Source of the DNA: Mesorhizobium sp. L2C084A000
GTDB taxonomy: Bacteria > Pseudomonadota > Alphaproteobacteria > Rhizobiales > Rhizobiaceae
DNA length: 41,100 bases
Reading direction: 5' to 3'
Assembly (NCBI RefSeq): GCF_000502875.1
Contig: NZ_AYWX01000005.1
Location: 1 to 41,100, forward strand
Numbering within the stretch: the first letter of the stretch is position 1; each line of letters starts with the position of its first letter. A program made the position numbers and the translations under genes. The notes below the pieces were generated by a model. The model was not told the origin of the DNA. It ran no database searches and saw only the letters and a list, made by a program, of their open reading frames with translations. Below are positions 16,694 to 25,004 of the stretch, in pieces.

Positions 16694-17491
16694 TCATAGC
16701 GGCCCGGTGCGCGAGCCGAACATCTTCACCACATGTATATCGGGACGGCGGTCTATCGCGTCAACGATCGGCGCCAGCCGTTCGGCCCAGGCGAGCGCGC
16801 CCTTCTGGTCCGATATCAGATCCTGTCTGATCTCGATCAGCGCATGGGCGAAGCCGTTGACGATGGCGTGCTTGTACATGGTGTCGCCGCGCAGCGCGCC
16901 GTCATAGGGTTCGTTGTCGCCGACGACGAGGTTCTTGTCCTGCGCCAGCATGTCTATCAACGGCCGCGCCACGCGGTCGTCGAGGTCCCACAGGATGCCG
17001 ACGTGCCAAGGACGCTGGATTCCTTGCATGGCAGGGGTGAAGGAATGCACCGAAAAGATGAAGGGCGCCTGGGCGGAAGCCTGTGCGACCGAGGCGATCA
17101 TGGCGCCGACGGCGTCGTGATAGGGTCGGTAGAACCCGTCGAGCCGCCTCTCGCGCTCATCGGCAGCGATGGGGTAATTCCCAGGTACGACAGTGCCGTC
17201 ATAAAGCTGGCGAATGAGCGTCGGGTCGTCTTCGCCGCGATTGGGATCGATCAGCAGCCGCGAAAAATTGGCAAGCACCGCCGGCACGCCGAGCAGGGCA
17301 GCCAGTTCGCGCGTCACCGCCTCGACGCCGATGTCATAGGCGATGTGCCGGTCGAACTCGGCCGAGGGCAGGCCGAGGCTGCCGTAGTCGTCGGGCAGGT
17401 CGCGACGGGCATGATCGCCCAACAGCACGATGCCTCGCTTGCGGTCGCCCTCGATGACGTCGAAAGGCGCGAAAACTGTGGATCGGGTCAT
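16694..17491 (-). CDS. N-formylglutamate amidohydrolase family protein
   Basis: This is a 265-residue member of the HutG/N-formylglutamate amidohydrolase-like family (zinc carboxypeptidase-type fold). Characteristic pieces are LLGDHARRDLP, NFSRLLIDPNRGEDD, FSVHSFTP and VGDNEPYDG; the Asp, His and Glu residues there could bind metal. The classic enzyme releases formate and glutamate in histidine breakdown, but no other hut gene is nearby, so this copy may act on other N-acyl amino acids or peptides. The ATG at 17491 is preferred over longer frames that lack similarity. DUF1244 follows with overlapping ends. Confidence 0.8.
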   Translation of the reverse strand: MTRSTVFAPFDVIEGDRKRGIVLLGDHARRDLPDDYGSLGLPSAEFDRHIAYDIGVEAVTRELAALLGVPAVLANFSRLLIDPNRGEDDPTLIRQLYDGTVVPGNYPIAADERERRLDGFYRPYHDAVGAMIASVAQASAQAPFIFSVHSFTPAMQGIQRPWHVGILWDLDDRVARPLIDMLAQDKNLVVGDNEPYDGALRGDTMYKHAIVNGFAHALIEIRQDLISDQKGALAWAERLAPIVDAIDRRPDIHVVKMFGSRTGPL

Positions 17492-17705
17492 TGGCGGGAA
17501 ATGGTCTGTTCGCGGGCTTCCGGGGAGGGTGCTATCGTCATTCCACGAAGACGACGCTTGCGCAATGCCGTTGTTTGGCCAAGGTTTCCCGGGAAATCTG
17601 GCACACGTCGGCGAATTGTGCGCCGGAGCCTTTCTAAATCGATTGGAATTGGACAAAACGGTGCGTTGACATGCGCCCGGACTTTTCCGAAAAGGGCGCA
17701 GAGAG

Positions 17706-18224
17706 ATGCTGATGTGGTTTTTGAGGGGTTTTCGGATGAGTTCCGCCGGCGGGCAGCGCATGCGTGCTGCCTTTGCCATGCCGCTCCTCACGCTTGCCAT
17801 CGGCCTGTCGGCGGTGGTCGTGGCTTCGCCGGCGCGTGCCGATTTCCGCGTCTGCAACGCCACGCAGAACCTGGTCGGCGTCGGCATCGGCTATCGCGCC
17901 AAGGCCGGCTGGATCACCGAGGGCTGGTGGCACATCGAGGGATCGAGTTGCAAGACGCTGATCGAAGGGCCGCTGTCATCAAGGTTTTACTATCTTTATG
18001 CAGAAGACGCCGAACGCGGTGGACGCTGGGACGGCCCGATCAACATGTGCGTGGCTGAAAAAGAGTTCAAGATCGCAGGCGTAACCGACTGCGTCGCCCG
18101 GGGCTTCCAGCGCGCCGGATTCCAGGAATATGACACGGGCGAACAGGCAAGCTGGATGGTCCAGCTGACCGATGAGTCCACAACGGGAGGCGCTCCAGCC
18201 GCCCCGGGAACAAACAGTCAATGA
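17706..18224 (+). CDS. DUF1036 family secreted protein
   Basis: This is a protein of up to 172 residues with a long signal peptide (hydrophobic stretch about residues 22-42, cleavage after SPARA). The DUF1036 domain follows: DFRVCNATQNLVGVGIGYRA, GWWHIEGSSC, SSRFYYLYAEDAERGGRWDG and CVAEKEFKI. Four cysteines in the mature part could form disulfides. It is predicted periplasmic; the family's function is unknown. In-frame ATGs at 17736 and nearer the hydrophobic core are alternative starts. Its stop overlaps the pyruvate kinase start (ATGA), so the two share a transcript, a linkage I believe is common in rhizobia. Confidence 0.82.
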   Translation: MLMWFLRGFRMSSAGGQRMRAAFAMPLLTLAIGLSAVVVASPARADFRVCNATQNLVGVGIGYRAKAGWITEGWWHIEGSSCKTLIEGPLSSRFYYLYAEDAERGGRWDGPINMCVAEKEFKIAGVTDCVARGFQRAGFQEYDTGEQASWMVQLTDESTTGGAPAAPGTNSQ

Positions 18225-19657
18225 GACGTAGCCGCAAGGTCAAGATCCTAGCCACCATCGGTCCAGCCTCCTCCTCGGAGGAGATGCTGAAGAAACTGTT
18301 CGAAGCGGGCGCCGATGTGTTCCGCATCAATATGAGCCATACCGATCACGAATTGATGCGCACGCTGGTCGGACGCATCCGCGCTGTCGAGGAAGCCGTT
18401 GGCCGGCCGATAGGCATCCTCGCCGATCTGCAAGGGCCAAAGCTGCGCGTCGGCAAGTTCGCCAACGGCAAGGAAGTGCTGACGCAAGGCCAGACCTTCA
18501 CCCTCGATGACAATCCCGAGCCCGGCACCTCGACCAGGGTCTATCTGCCGCATCCGGAAATCCTGAGCTCGGTCGAAGCCGGCCATCGCCTGCTGATCGA
18601 CGATGGCAAGCTCGAGCTGAAGGCGGTGAAGAGCGACGGCAAGTCGATCGTCTGCACCGTCGTCGCCGGCACCACGATTTCCGACAAGAAAGGCGTCAGC
18701 CTGCCCGACACCGATCTGCCGGTCGGCGCGCTGACCGAGAAGGACCGCAAGGACCTCGATGCCGTGCTGGCCACAGGCGTCGACTGGGTGGCGCTGTCCT
18801 TCGTGCAACGGCCGGAGGATCTGGCCGAAGCGCGCAAGATCGCACGCGGCCGGGCGCTGATCATGGCCAAGATCGAGAAGCCGCAGGCTGTCGCCCGGCT
18901 GGCCGAAATCATCGAACTGTCCGACGCGCTGATGGTCGCCCGCGGCGATCTCGGCGTCGAGATGCCGCTCGAGGCGGTGCCCGGCATCCAGAAGCAGATC
19001 ACGCGCGCCGCACGCCGCGCCGGCAAGCCGGTGGTGGTTGCGACGCAGATGCTGGAATCGATGATCACGGCACCGGTGCCGACCCGCGCCGAGGTGTCCG
19101 ATGTTTCGATCGCCGTCTTCGAAGGCGCCGATGCCATCATGCTGTCGGCGGAATCGGCGGCGGGTGCCTATCCCGTCGAGGCCGTGGCAATGATGAACCG
19201 TATCGCCACCAAGGTCGAAACCGATCCGACCTATGCCGGCATCATCAACGCCCAGCGCTCCGAGCCGGAGGCGACTGGCGCCGATGCCATTTCGCTGGCC
19301 GCGCGCGAGATCGCCGAAACGCTGAAGCTGGCGGCGATCATCACCTACACCGCATCAGGCACCACAGGCCTGCGCGCCGCCCGCGAGCGGCCGCAAGTGC
19401 CTGTTATCGCGCTGTCGCCGATCCTCAACACGGCGCGGCGGCTGTCGCTTTTGTGGGGCACGCATTGCGTCGTCTCACCCGACGCCGTCGACCTCGACGA
19501 CATGGTCAATCGCGCCTGCCGCATCGCCTTCGACGAAGGCTTCGGCAAGCCGGGCGACCGCGTCATCATCACCGCGGGCGTACCGTTGCGGACACCGGGT
19601 TCGACCAACATGCTGCGCATCGCCTATATCGGATCGGACACACAAGTCAGCCGCTAG
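18221..19657 (+). CDS. pyk: Pyruvate kinase
   Basis: This 478-residue enzyme makes pyruvate and ATP from phosphoenolpyruvate and ADP, the last step of glycolysis. Landmarks are KILATIGPASSS at the N-terminus, FRINMSHTD, ILADLQGPKLRVG, the active-site IMAKIEKPQAV, MVARGDLGVEMP with VATQMLESM, and DAIMLSAESAAGAYPVEAV. The C-terminal domain (about 360-478) carries the allosteric fold. The length is normal. The start overlaps the DUF1036 stop by 4 bp. The transcript ends at a palindromic element 3 bp after the stop. Confidence 0.97.
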   Translation: MRRSRKVKILATIGPASSSEEMLKKLFEAGADVFRINMSHTDHELMRTLVGRIRAVEEAVGRPIGILADLQGPKLRVGKFANGKEVLTQGQTFTLDDNPEPGTSTRVYLPHPEILSSVEAGHRLLIDDGKLELKAVKSDGKSIVCTVVAGTTISDKKGVSLPDTDLPVGALTEKDRKDLDAVLATGVDWVALSFVQRPEDLAEARKIARGRALIMAKIEKPQAVARLAEIIELSDALMVARGDLGVEMPLEAVPGIQKQITRAARRAGKPVVVATQMLESMITAPVPTRAEVSDVSIAVFEGADAIMLSAESAAGAYPVEAVAMMNRIATKVETDPTYAGIINAQRSEPEATGADAISLAAREIAETLKLAAIITYTASGTTGLRAARERPQVPVIALSPILNTARRLSLLWGTHCVVSPDAVDLDDMVNRACRIAFDEGFGKPGDRVIITAGVPLRTPGSTNMLRIAYIGSDTQVSR

Positions 19658-19660
19658 ATT

Positions 19661-19706
19661 CCTAAAGCGTGTCGCCTCTGAACGGATTCAGGCGATCCGC
19701 TTTAGG
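19661..19706. repeat. 46-bp palindromic repeat element between pyk and the hydrolase
   Basis: CCTAAAGCG (19661-19669) pairs with CGCTTTAGG (19698-19706). Inside, TCGCCT and CTGAA pair with TTCAG and GCGA around a CGGA loop with a 2-base bulge. The element begins 3 bp after the pyk stop, and its right arm supplies the TAA stop of the convergent hydrolase gene (19702-19704). It resembles short interspersed palindromes of rhizobial genomes and may terminate transcription from both sides. Confidence 0.7.
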
Positions 19707-20766
19707 TCGGCGCGAGTTCGGCCTGCGGTACCTTGATATCGGCGCATCTGCCGGCGCCGTAGGCGTCGCCGGCGATGCGCGCCTCCACTGCCGTTGCCAT
19801 CGCCTGCAGGTCTATACTCTTCCCGGCGACCTTCTCGATGGCGCCGACGGTCAGGTCGGGCGCGATCCAGTCTGGCTTGTGGCCGAGATTGTGCACCCAG
19901 ACGAGTTCGGCACCGGCAATGTCGCGCGCCAGGCCGACCGAATGGATATGTGCATAGACCACCTTGTCGCGATCGCCTGAAATGACCACGGTTGGCGCCT
20001 TGATCTCGTTGTAGCGCGGTGCGGCGCCGAGGGCATAGCGATAGAGCCCGGCGACATCGGTGGCGTTGGCACGAAAGGCTGTTGGTCGCAGCACCAGCGG
20101 GATAGAGGCCGAGCTGAGATAATTGTCCGGCACCTTGTTGGGCGAAAAGACGCAGGTGGTGGCGTCAGCCATCTGCAGTGTACCGGCCGGATAGGTCAGC
20201 ATCTCGGAAAACAACCAACCGAGCACCGGCATGGTGGTCAGATTGTAGTACCAGGCGGTTGCGCCGCCCGGCCATGGGTGGGTCGCCGGTGCGAGGAAGA
20301 CCAGCCCGAGCGTCTTGTCGGGATGCTCCCGGCCAAAGGCCGATGTCACCACGCCGCCGAAGGAGTGGCCGACGATGATAGCCTTCTTAATGCCGAGATG
20401 GTCCATCAGTGCGGCAATGGTGTTGGCCTGCGCCGACGGGTTCTCGTTGTTGGTGCCGCGACCCGACCAGCCATGGCCTGGCCGGTCGAAGAACAACATT
20501 TCGGCGCGGCCTTCGAGCAAGGGGCGCAGCGGCAGCATCTGGTCCCTGAGGTTGGCGCTGGCGCCGTGGATGAAGACGATCGGCGGCAGCTCGGCATTGG
20601 CGGGTGCCGAGACATGGACATAATGGATGCGGGCGCCGTCGATTTCGGCGAACTCGCCGATCGGCGGATTGCGGCGCTCGATCAGCCATGATCCGACGCG
20701 GGTGACGCCGACAAAGCCGAAGACAAGCGCCATCAGGAAGGCAAGGGCGGCGTAGATCAGGTTCAT
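19702..20766 (-). CDS. Alpha/beta hydrolase with N-terminal membrane anchor
   Basis: This is a 354-residue alpha/beta-hydrolase. A hydrophobic N-terminal helix (residues 3-21) anchors it in the membrane or acts as an uncleaved signal. The oxyanion loop is FIHGASANLRD (about 65-75), the nucleophile is S135 in VGHSFGG, the acid is D265 or D267 in SGDRDKVV, and the histidine is H296 in NLGHKPDW. Substrate is unknown; esterases, dehalogenases and haloperoxidase-like enzymes share this core. The upstream leader contains a G-rich tandem array. The gene ends inside a palindromic repeat, which supplies its stop codon. The TPR gene lies upstream on the same strand, 156 bp away. Confidence 0.85.
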   Translation of the reverse strand: MNLIYAALAFLMALVFGFVGVTRVGSWLIERRNPPIGEFAEIDGARIHYVHVSAPANAELPPIVFIHGASANLRDQMLPLRPLLEGRAEMLFFDRPGHGWSGRGTNNENPSAQANTIAALMDHLGIKKAIIVGHSFGGVVTSAFGREHPDKTLGLVFLAPATHPWPGGATAWYYNLTTMPVLGWLFSEMLTYPAGTLQMADATTCVFSPNKVPDNYLSSASIPLVLRPTAFRANATDVAGLYRYALGAAPRYNEIKAPTVVISGDRDKVVYAHIHSVGLARDIAGAELVWVHNLGHKPDWIAPDLTVGAIEKVAGKSIDLQAMATAVEARIAGDAYGAGRCADIKVPQAELAPT

Positions 20767-20800
20767 GGGGGGAGATACGGAGGTGGAGGGGGATGAGTTG

Positions 20801-20861
20801 TAGGGGAGTAGGGGAGTAGGGGAGTAGGGGAGTAGGGGAGTAGGGGAGTAGGGGAGTAGGG
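20801..20861. repeat. 8-bp G-rich tandem repeat with G-quadruplex potential
   Basis: Seven exact copies of TAGGGGAG lie end to end from 20801 to 20856, plus a partial TAGGG. The plus strand therefore has a GGGG run every 8 bases, separated by AGTA loops, which fits a four-tract G-quadruplex. A C-rich segment at 20902-20917 is complementary to two units apart from one bulged base, so a hairpin is an alternative fold. The array begins 34 bases before the hydrolase start codon, on the template side of its leader. Confidence 0.9.
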
Positions 20862-20922
20862 TGTGTGTTCCGCAGGTACAATCTGCCCCTACTGCCTTAT
20901 TCTCCCCACTCCCCTAGAGCAA

Positions 20923-21528
20923 TCAAATGCCTTCACCGGCAAGTTCCTCCGAAATCGTGCCGACCTGGTCCTGGGCGCTGCGCATCATCGGATAGATGGC
21001 CAGCACCTTTTGCCAGGCCTCGAGCGCCGATTGCTTGTGGCCGGTCAACGCCATGATCTGCGCCAGGCCGGACAGCGCACCGAAATGGCGCGGCTCGAGC
21101 TGCAGCGTATGGTCGATGTCGGACATCGACTTGCCGTAGTTCTTCATCATGAAATGCACGGTGGCACGCCGGTTCCAGCCTTCGGCATAGGTCGGCTGCA
21201 AAGTCACCACTTGGTCGAGGAAATCGAGCGCGACGTCGAATTTCTGGCTTTCGACGGCTTTTTGCGACCATTGCATCATCAGGCCGATCGAGGCGCTGCC
21301 GGATTGCGACCACTCGCTCCAGATGTTGCCGGCGATGCGCTCCGCCGCCTTTTCGTTGCGCTCGCGTTTCAGATCGCTGAACAACTGGTCGAGGCGGGCT
21401 TGTTTCGTCGTTGCGGCGGGCGGGGCGTCCTGAGTGGCCGGCGGCGCGACAGCATCATCCGCCCATGCCGGGCCATAAATGGCGCCGGAAACAAGCAGAG
21501 ATGTCAAAAATGCAAAAAGAATCCGCAT
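20923..21528 (-). CDS. Periplasmic tetratricopeptide-repeat protein
   Basis: This is a 201-residue protein with a signal peptide (residues 1-23, cleavage after AWA) and an Ala/Pro-rich linker. The TPR-like region runs from about residue 45 to 190, with the clearest units around FDVALDFLDQVVTLQPTYAEG, given here in two parts with GWNRRATVHFMMKNYGKSM. TPRs bind other proteins, so this is probably a periplasmic scaffold; the partner is unknown. The frame can start at a GTG (21531) or the ATG at 21528; I took the ATG. It lies upstream of the hydrolase on the same strand. Confidence 0.8.
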   Translation of the reverse strand: MRILFAFLTSLLVSGAIYGPAWADDAVAPPATQDAPPAATTKQARLDQLFSDLKRERNEKAAERIAGNIWSEWSQSGSASIGLMMQWSQKAVESQKFDVALDFLDQVVTLQPTYAEGWNRRATVHFMMKNYGKSMSDIDHTLQLEPRHFGALSGLAQIMALTGHKQSALEAWQKVLAIYPMMRSAQDQVGTISEELAGEGI

Positions 21529-21608
21529 CACCGGACTCTAGTCCCGGGCGGCGGAACGTCAAACTGAATTTGGCGTGAAAGGCCGGCAGGCGGCAACAAG
21601 CATCAAAT

Positions 21609-21633
21609 GGGCGGAGGCAACAGCCTCCTGCCC
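21609..21633 (-). terminator. Hairpin after rpmJ
   Basis: GGGCGGAGGC (21609-21618) pairs with GCCTCCTGCCC (21623-21633) around AACA, with one bulged base. It lies just downstream of the rpmJ stop on the minus strand. The following bases are only mildly T-rich, so it is a plausible but not classical terminator. Confidence 0.5.
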
Positions 21634-21639
21634 GAAAGC

Positions 21640-21765
21640 TCAGCCCTGGCGTGCCTTGTAGCGCGGGGCGGTCTTGTTGATGATGTAGACGCGGCCCTTG
21701 CGGCGAACCAGCTGGTTGTCGCGGTGACGCGCCTTCAGCGCCTTGAGCGAATTCTTGATCTTCAT
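21640..21765 (-). CDS. rpmJ: Ribosomal protein bL36, cysteine-free type
   Basis: This is a 41-residue basic protein, [20 protein letters not shown] followed by [21 protein letters not shown], which is a clear match to alphaproteobacterial bL36 of the 50S ribosome. It contains no Cys, so it lacks the C-x2-C...C...H zinc ribbon of the E. coli main copy and corresponds to the zinc-independent (YkgO-like) form, which is usual in rhizobia. It is a single-gene unit: a hairpin lies downstream and two leader palindromes lie upstream. The start is the only ATG that gives the conserved N-terminus. Confidence 0.95.
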   Translation of the reverse strand: MKIKNSLKALKARHRDNQLVRRKGRVYIINKTAPRYKARQG

Positions 21766-21784
21766 GGTCTTGCCTGTCGGTGTG

Positions 21785-21831
21785 GACCCGGTCCGGGTCG
21801 AAATTTTAAGGCGCGCCAGAAGACGCGCCTT
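21785..21831 (-). promoter_or_regulatory. Two palindromes in the rpmJ leader
   Basis: Upstream of rpmJ lie GACCCGG-T-CCGGGTC (21785-21799), and AAGGCGCG (21808-21815) paired with CGCGCCTT (21824-21831) around an 8-base loop. On the transcribed minus strand the second hairpin is followed by AAAATTT. They may be leader structures for autoregulation, or the second may be a terminator for transcription entering from upstream. Confidence 0.35.
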
Positions 21832-22005
21832 TGAACTGTGGGTGGCTCATAAACGAGGAGCCTTGTCCCTGTCAACCGCAAGCGTGCTCCATTGCGGCTG
21901 TGAATCATCCCTGTCATCAATTATCCGCCATATCGGCCTGGCGCATTGCGCGGCCCTGGGCCGGCTGGGATGATGCGGTCGCCGTGAAGTGATTTGGAGA
22001 GAACC

Positions 22006-22428
22006 ATGCGCCGAATGTTCCTGTCCGCCTGCCTTGTCCTGCTGGCGGCAGCTTCGGTTGCGCGCGCGCAGGAATGCGACCGCAGCGATGATAGCCAGCA
22101 GATGATGAACATCTGTGCCGGCGAAGACTATCAGGCCGCCGACGCTAGGCTCAACAAGGCCTATCAAAACCTCACCAGCTCGGATGGTGCCGACGGCAAG
22201 AGATTGCTGCAGGTGGCGCAACGCGCCTGGATCACTTTTCGCGATGCCGAGTGCGCGCATTCCACTGCCGCCAGCGACGGCGGATCAATCCATTCGATGG
22301 AAGTCTCGCAATGCCTGACCAGATTGACCAATGATCGCGTCAAGCAGCTCGCTGCCGCGGCCAATTGCGAGGAAGGCGATGTGAGTTGCGCCAATCCAGG
22401 CGAGGACGAGAGCGACGACGTGCAGTAG
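22006..22428 (+). CDS. LprI-family (lysozyme inhibitor-like) secreted protein
   Basis: This is a 140-residue protein with a signal peptide (residues 1-22, cleavage after ARA/Q). The LprI N-terminal domain has conserved cysteines and the pattern ADARLNKAYQNL...LLQVAQRAWITFRDAEC. The family is named after mycobacterial LprI, a lysozyme inhibitor, but most members are uncharacterised. The ATG at 22006 has GGAGAG just upstream. The acidic C-terminus (EEGDVSC to DESDDVQ) is low complexity. It converges with purK, with only 6 bp between the stops. It is predicted periplasmic. Confidence 0.82.
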   Translation: MRRMFLSACLVLLAAASVARAQECDRSDDSQQMMNICAGEDYQAADARLNKAYQNLTSSDGADGKRLLQVAQRAWITFRDAECAHSTAASDGGSIHSMEVSQCLTRLTNDRVKQLAAAANCEEGDVSCANPGEDESDDVQ

Positions 22429-22434
22429 GCAACC

Positions 22435-23514
22435 TTATGAGGCGCGACGGCTGATCCGAGTGAAGTGGCCCATCTTGCGGCCGGGCCGCGCTTCGGCCTT
22501 GCCGTAGAGATGCAGCATCAGATCGGGCTCGGCGAGAAGCTCAGGGACGCGCAGCACATCGTCGCCGATCAGGTTCTCCATCACGCAGTCGGAGTGGCGG
22601 TCCGGGCTGCCGAGCGGCAGGCCGGCGATGGCGCGGATATGCTGCTCGAACTGCGAAACGATACAGGCGGCTTCCGTCCAATGGCCGGAATTGTGCACGC
22701 GCGGCGCGATCTCGTTGGCCAGCAGCGAGCCGTCCGCCAGCACGAAGAACTCGACACCGATGACACCGGCATAGTTCAGCGCCGACAGGACCTTCGATGC
22801 CGCCGTTCGTGCCGCTTGCGCCGTTTCGAGCCTTACGCGGGCCGGCAAGGTCGACGTATGGAGAATGCCGTTGCGGTGGACATTCTCGGCCGGATCGTAG
22901 GCGACGACCGCACCGTCCAGCCCACGCGCCGCGATCACCGAGATCTCGCGCTCGAACGGCACGAAGGACTCCAGGATCAGCGGCACATTGCCCATCGCCT
23001 CGCAGGTGCCGGCAAGACCGCCGGCTTCCATGTTGCTGAAGACGCGCTGGCCCTTGCCGTCATAGCCCATGCGCCGAGTCTTCAGGATGCCGCTGCCGTC
23101 GAACGCTTTCAGCGCCGCCGTCAGCTCGTCATCATTGTCGACGGCGTGGAAATTCGCGGTGGCAATGCCGATGCCGTTGAGGAATGTTTTTTCGTCCACC
23201 CGGTCCTGCGCCACTTCCAGCGCACGCGCCGGCGGATAGACCGGAACCTTGGCGGCCAGAGCGCTGGCGGCCGCGACCGGGACGTTCTCGAACTCGTAGG
23301 TGATGACGGAACTCGACGCTGTCAGTTCGGCAAGGGCGGCCGAGTCGTCATAGGCAGCTGTTATTTGCCGGTTGGCGACCTGTGCCGCGGGGCAATCCGC
23401 TTGCGGCTCCAGCACCACGGTGCGGTAGCCGAGGCGGGCGGCGGCAACAGCCAGCATGCGGCCGAGTTGGCCGCCGCCAATGATGCCGATGGTCGATCCG
23501 GCGGGCAGGCTCAC
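22435..23514 (-). CDS. purK: N5-carboxyaminoimidazole ribonucleotide synthase
   Basis: This 359-residue ATP-grasp enzyme converts AIR, ATP and bicarbonate to N5-CAIR in purine synthesis. Seen are the N-terminal [20 protein letters not shown], the ATP-grasp segment [25 protein letters not shown], and the metal/ATP-binding [13 protein letters not shown]. The gene starts with GTG at 23514, overlapping the purE stop (GTGA), so the pair is translationally coupled in the usual purEK order. Its end lies 6 bp from the convergent LprI-like gene. Confidence 0.96.
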   Translation of the reverse strand: MSLPAGSTIGIIGGGQLGRMLAVAAARLGYRTVVLEPQADCPAAQVANRQITAAYDDSAALAELTASSSVITYEFENVPVAAASALAAKVPVYPPARALEVAQDRVDEKTFLNGIGIATANFHAVDNDDELTAALKAFDGSGILKTRRMGYDGKGQRVFSNMEAGGLAGTCEAMGNVPLILESFVPFEREISVIAARGLDGAVVAYDPAENVHRNGILHTSTLPARVRLETAQAARTAASKVLSALNYAGVIGVEFFVLADGSLLANEIAPRVHNSGHWTEAACIVSQFEQHIRAIAGLPLGSPDRHSDCVMENLIGDDVLRVPELLAEPDLMLHLYGKAEARPGRKMGHFTRISRRAS

Positions 23515-24029
23515 GGCGTATCCGTCGGTTCTGCCGCGACCTTAGCGGTCTGCGCGGCGCGCCAGGCATCCAGACGGACGGCAAGGCTATCATCGTTCAG
23601 GGCCAGCACGGCAGCGGCCAGAAGGGCTGCGTTGGCGGCGCCGGCCTTGCCGATGGCCAGCGTGCCCACGGGAATGCCGGCCGGCATCTGGACAATGGAC
23701 AGCAGCGAATCCTGCCCGGAAAGCGCTTTCGATTCCACCGGCACACCGAACACCGGCAGCGGCGTCATCGCCGCCGTCATGCCGGGCAGGTGCGCCGCAC
23801 CGCCGGCGCCGGCGATGATCACCTTGTAACCGGCCGCCTTGGCGCCTTTGGCGAAATCATAGAGCCGGTCCGGTGTGCGATGCGCGGAAATGATCAGCCG
23901 CTTGTGCGGGATGCCTAGTGCTTCCAGCGTTTCGGCGGCATGACGCATCGTCGCCCAGTCGGACTGGCTGCCCATGATGATGGCGACGTCGGCGCGTTGA
24001 TCGTCCAAGTCCGTGTTCCCCGGCGACAA
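23511..24029 (-). CDS. purE: N5-carboxyaminoimidazole ribonucleotide mutase
   Basis: This protein of up to 172 residues is a class I PurE, moving the carboxyl group of N5-CAIR to give CAIR, the step after PurK. Family signatures are [43 protein letters not shown] and [20 protein letters not shown]. No ATG precedes the conserved region; a TTG at 24029 and another at 24008 are the possible starts. I kept the longer one, but the shorter is equally close to the usual N-terminus. It overlaps purK by 4 bp. Confidence 0.94.
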   Translation of the reverse strand: MSPGNTDLDDQRADVAIIMGSQSDWATMRHAAETLEALGIPHKRLIISAHRTPDRLYDFAKGAKAAGYKVIIAGAGGAAHLPGMTAAMTPLPVFGVPVESKALSGQDSLLSIVQMPAGIPVGTLAIGKAGAANAALLAAAVLALNDDSLAVRLDAWRAAQTAKVAAEPTDTP

Positions 24030-24110
24030 AGGCGCGCCTTAGCGGAATTCGCGCGAGGCCGCAAGGATAGGCGGCCGCCGCTTCGGTCCGGCAAGACGGA
24101 AACCAGCCGT

Positions 24111-25004
24111 TCAGATGCCGTCGCGCTCGGCCTCTGGCGTCGAGACCAGCAACGCCGAAGCCGCGTTGGCAGCGGTGACCGCCGCGTGCATGGTCTCTCC
24201 TCGGGCAAGTCCCGCGGCCAGCGCGCCAACGAATTCATCGCCGGCGCCATGCGTGCTGGCGACCTTGACCGGGACGGCCAGCAGCGCAAAGGCCTCGCCG
24301 GTCTGGTCGCAGGAGGCGACGCCCTCGCCGCCCGCCGTGACAATCGCCACCGGATAAAGATCGGCCAGCAATCGTGCGGCTTGCGCGGCCCCGTCCTGCG
24401 TCTCCACCACTGCTGTGCCAGCCAGGAATTCCGCCTCGATTGCGTTGACCACCAATATGTCGACCAGGGCGATCAACTCGTCGGAGAGTTTGCGCGCGGG
24501 GGCCGCGTTGAGCACGACGCGGCCGCCCTGTGCTTTGACGGCGCGTGCGGCGGCAATGTTGCCGGCTTCCGGCACTTCGTTCTGTAACAAAAGCACTGCC
24601 GTTTGGGCCATCACATCGGAAGCAGAGGCAATGTCGGCATGGCCCAGTGTCAGATTGCTGCCTGAGACGATCACCGCGCCATAGTCGCCGCCCGCGTCGA
24701 AGATCGCCACGCTCATGCCGGAGCTGGCGCCAGCGGCCACCCGCACGAAGCGGTGGTCGACCAGCGCGCGATCGAGATTGGCCAGCAACGCCCGCCCGAA
24801 ATCATCGTCGCCGACGGCGCCGATCATCGCCGCGCGCACGCCGGCCCGCGCCGCCGAGACAGCCTGGTTGCCGCCCTTGCCGCCGCATTTCGGGTGCCAG
24901 GCATGGCCGGTCACCGTCTCGCCCTTGCGTGGGCGGTCGGGCGCGTCGACCATGATGTCGTAGTGCAAGCTGCCGAACACGGTGACCAGCGGCGATGTCG
25001 TCAT
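24111..25004 (-). CDS. PfkB-family carbohydrate kinase (ribokinase-like)
   Basis: This is a 297-residue sugar kinase. The ribokinase signature CGGKGGNQAVSAARAG lies at residues 40-55, and the catalytic THGAGDEFVGALAAG is near the C-terminus with D256 as base. It would phosphorylate the sugar brought in by the neighbouring ABC transporter. Ribose is the family default, but the operon also has an isomerase and an RpiR regulator, so a rarer hexose or pentulose is as likely. It is the last gene of the operon; its start overlaps the RpiR stop (ATGA). Confidence 0.88.
   Translation of the reverse strand: MTTSPLVTVFGSLHYDIMVDAPDRPRKGETVTGHAWHPKCGGKGGNQAVSAARAGVRAAMIGAVGDDDFGRALLANLDRALVDHRFVRVAAGASSGMSVAIFDAGGDYGAVIVSGSNLTLGHADIASASDVMAQTAVLLLQNEVPEAGNIAAARAVKAQGGRVVLNAAPARKLSDELIALVDILVVNAIEAEFLAGTAVVETQDGAAQAARLLADLYPVAIVTAGGEGVASCDQTGEAFALLAVPVKVASTHGAGDEFVGALAAGLARGETMHAAVTAANAASALLVSTPEAERDGI

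Noticed and set aside
17666..17671. TTGACA before DUF1036-pyk as a -35 element
   Set aside because: No acceptable -10 hexamer follows 16-18 bases later, so it may be chance.
20801..20861. Array considered as a CRISPR
   Set aside because: Units are 8 bp with no unique spacers and no cas genes nearby; it is a simple tandem repeat.
20387..20881. Minus-strand frame in which the 8-bp array encodes repeated PLLPYSPT
   Set aside because: It overlaps the hydrolase gene in another frame, and its downstream part is shadow sequence; the peptide repeat is just the array read three bases at a time.
22465..23829. 454-residue plus-strand frame opposite purK-purE
   Set aside because: purE and purK are unmistakable on the other strand; this frame has no family features or ribosome site.
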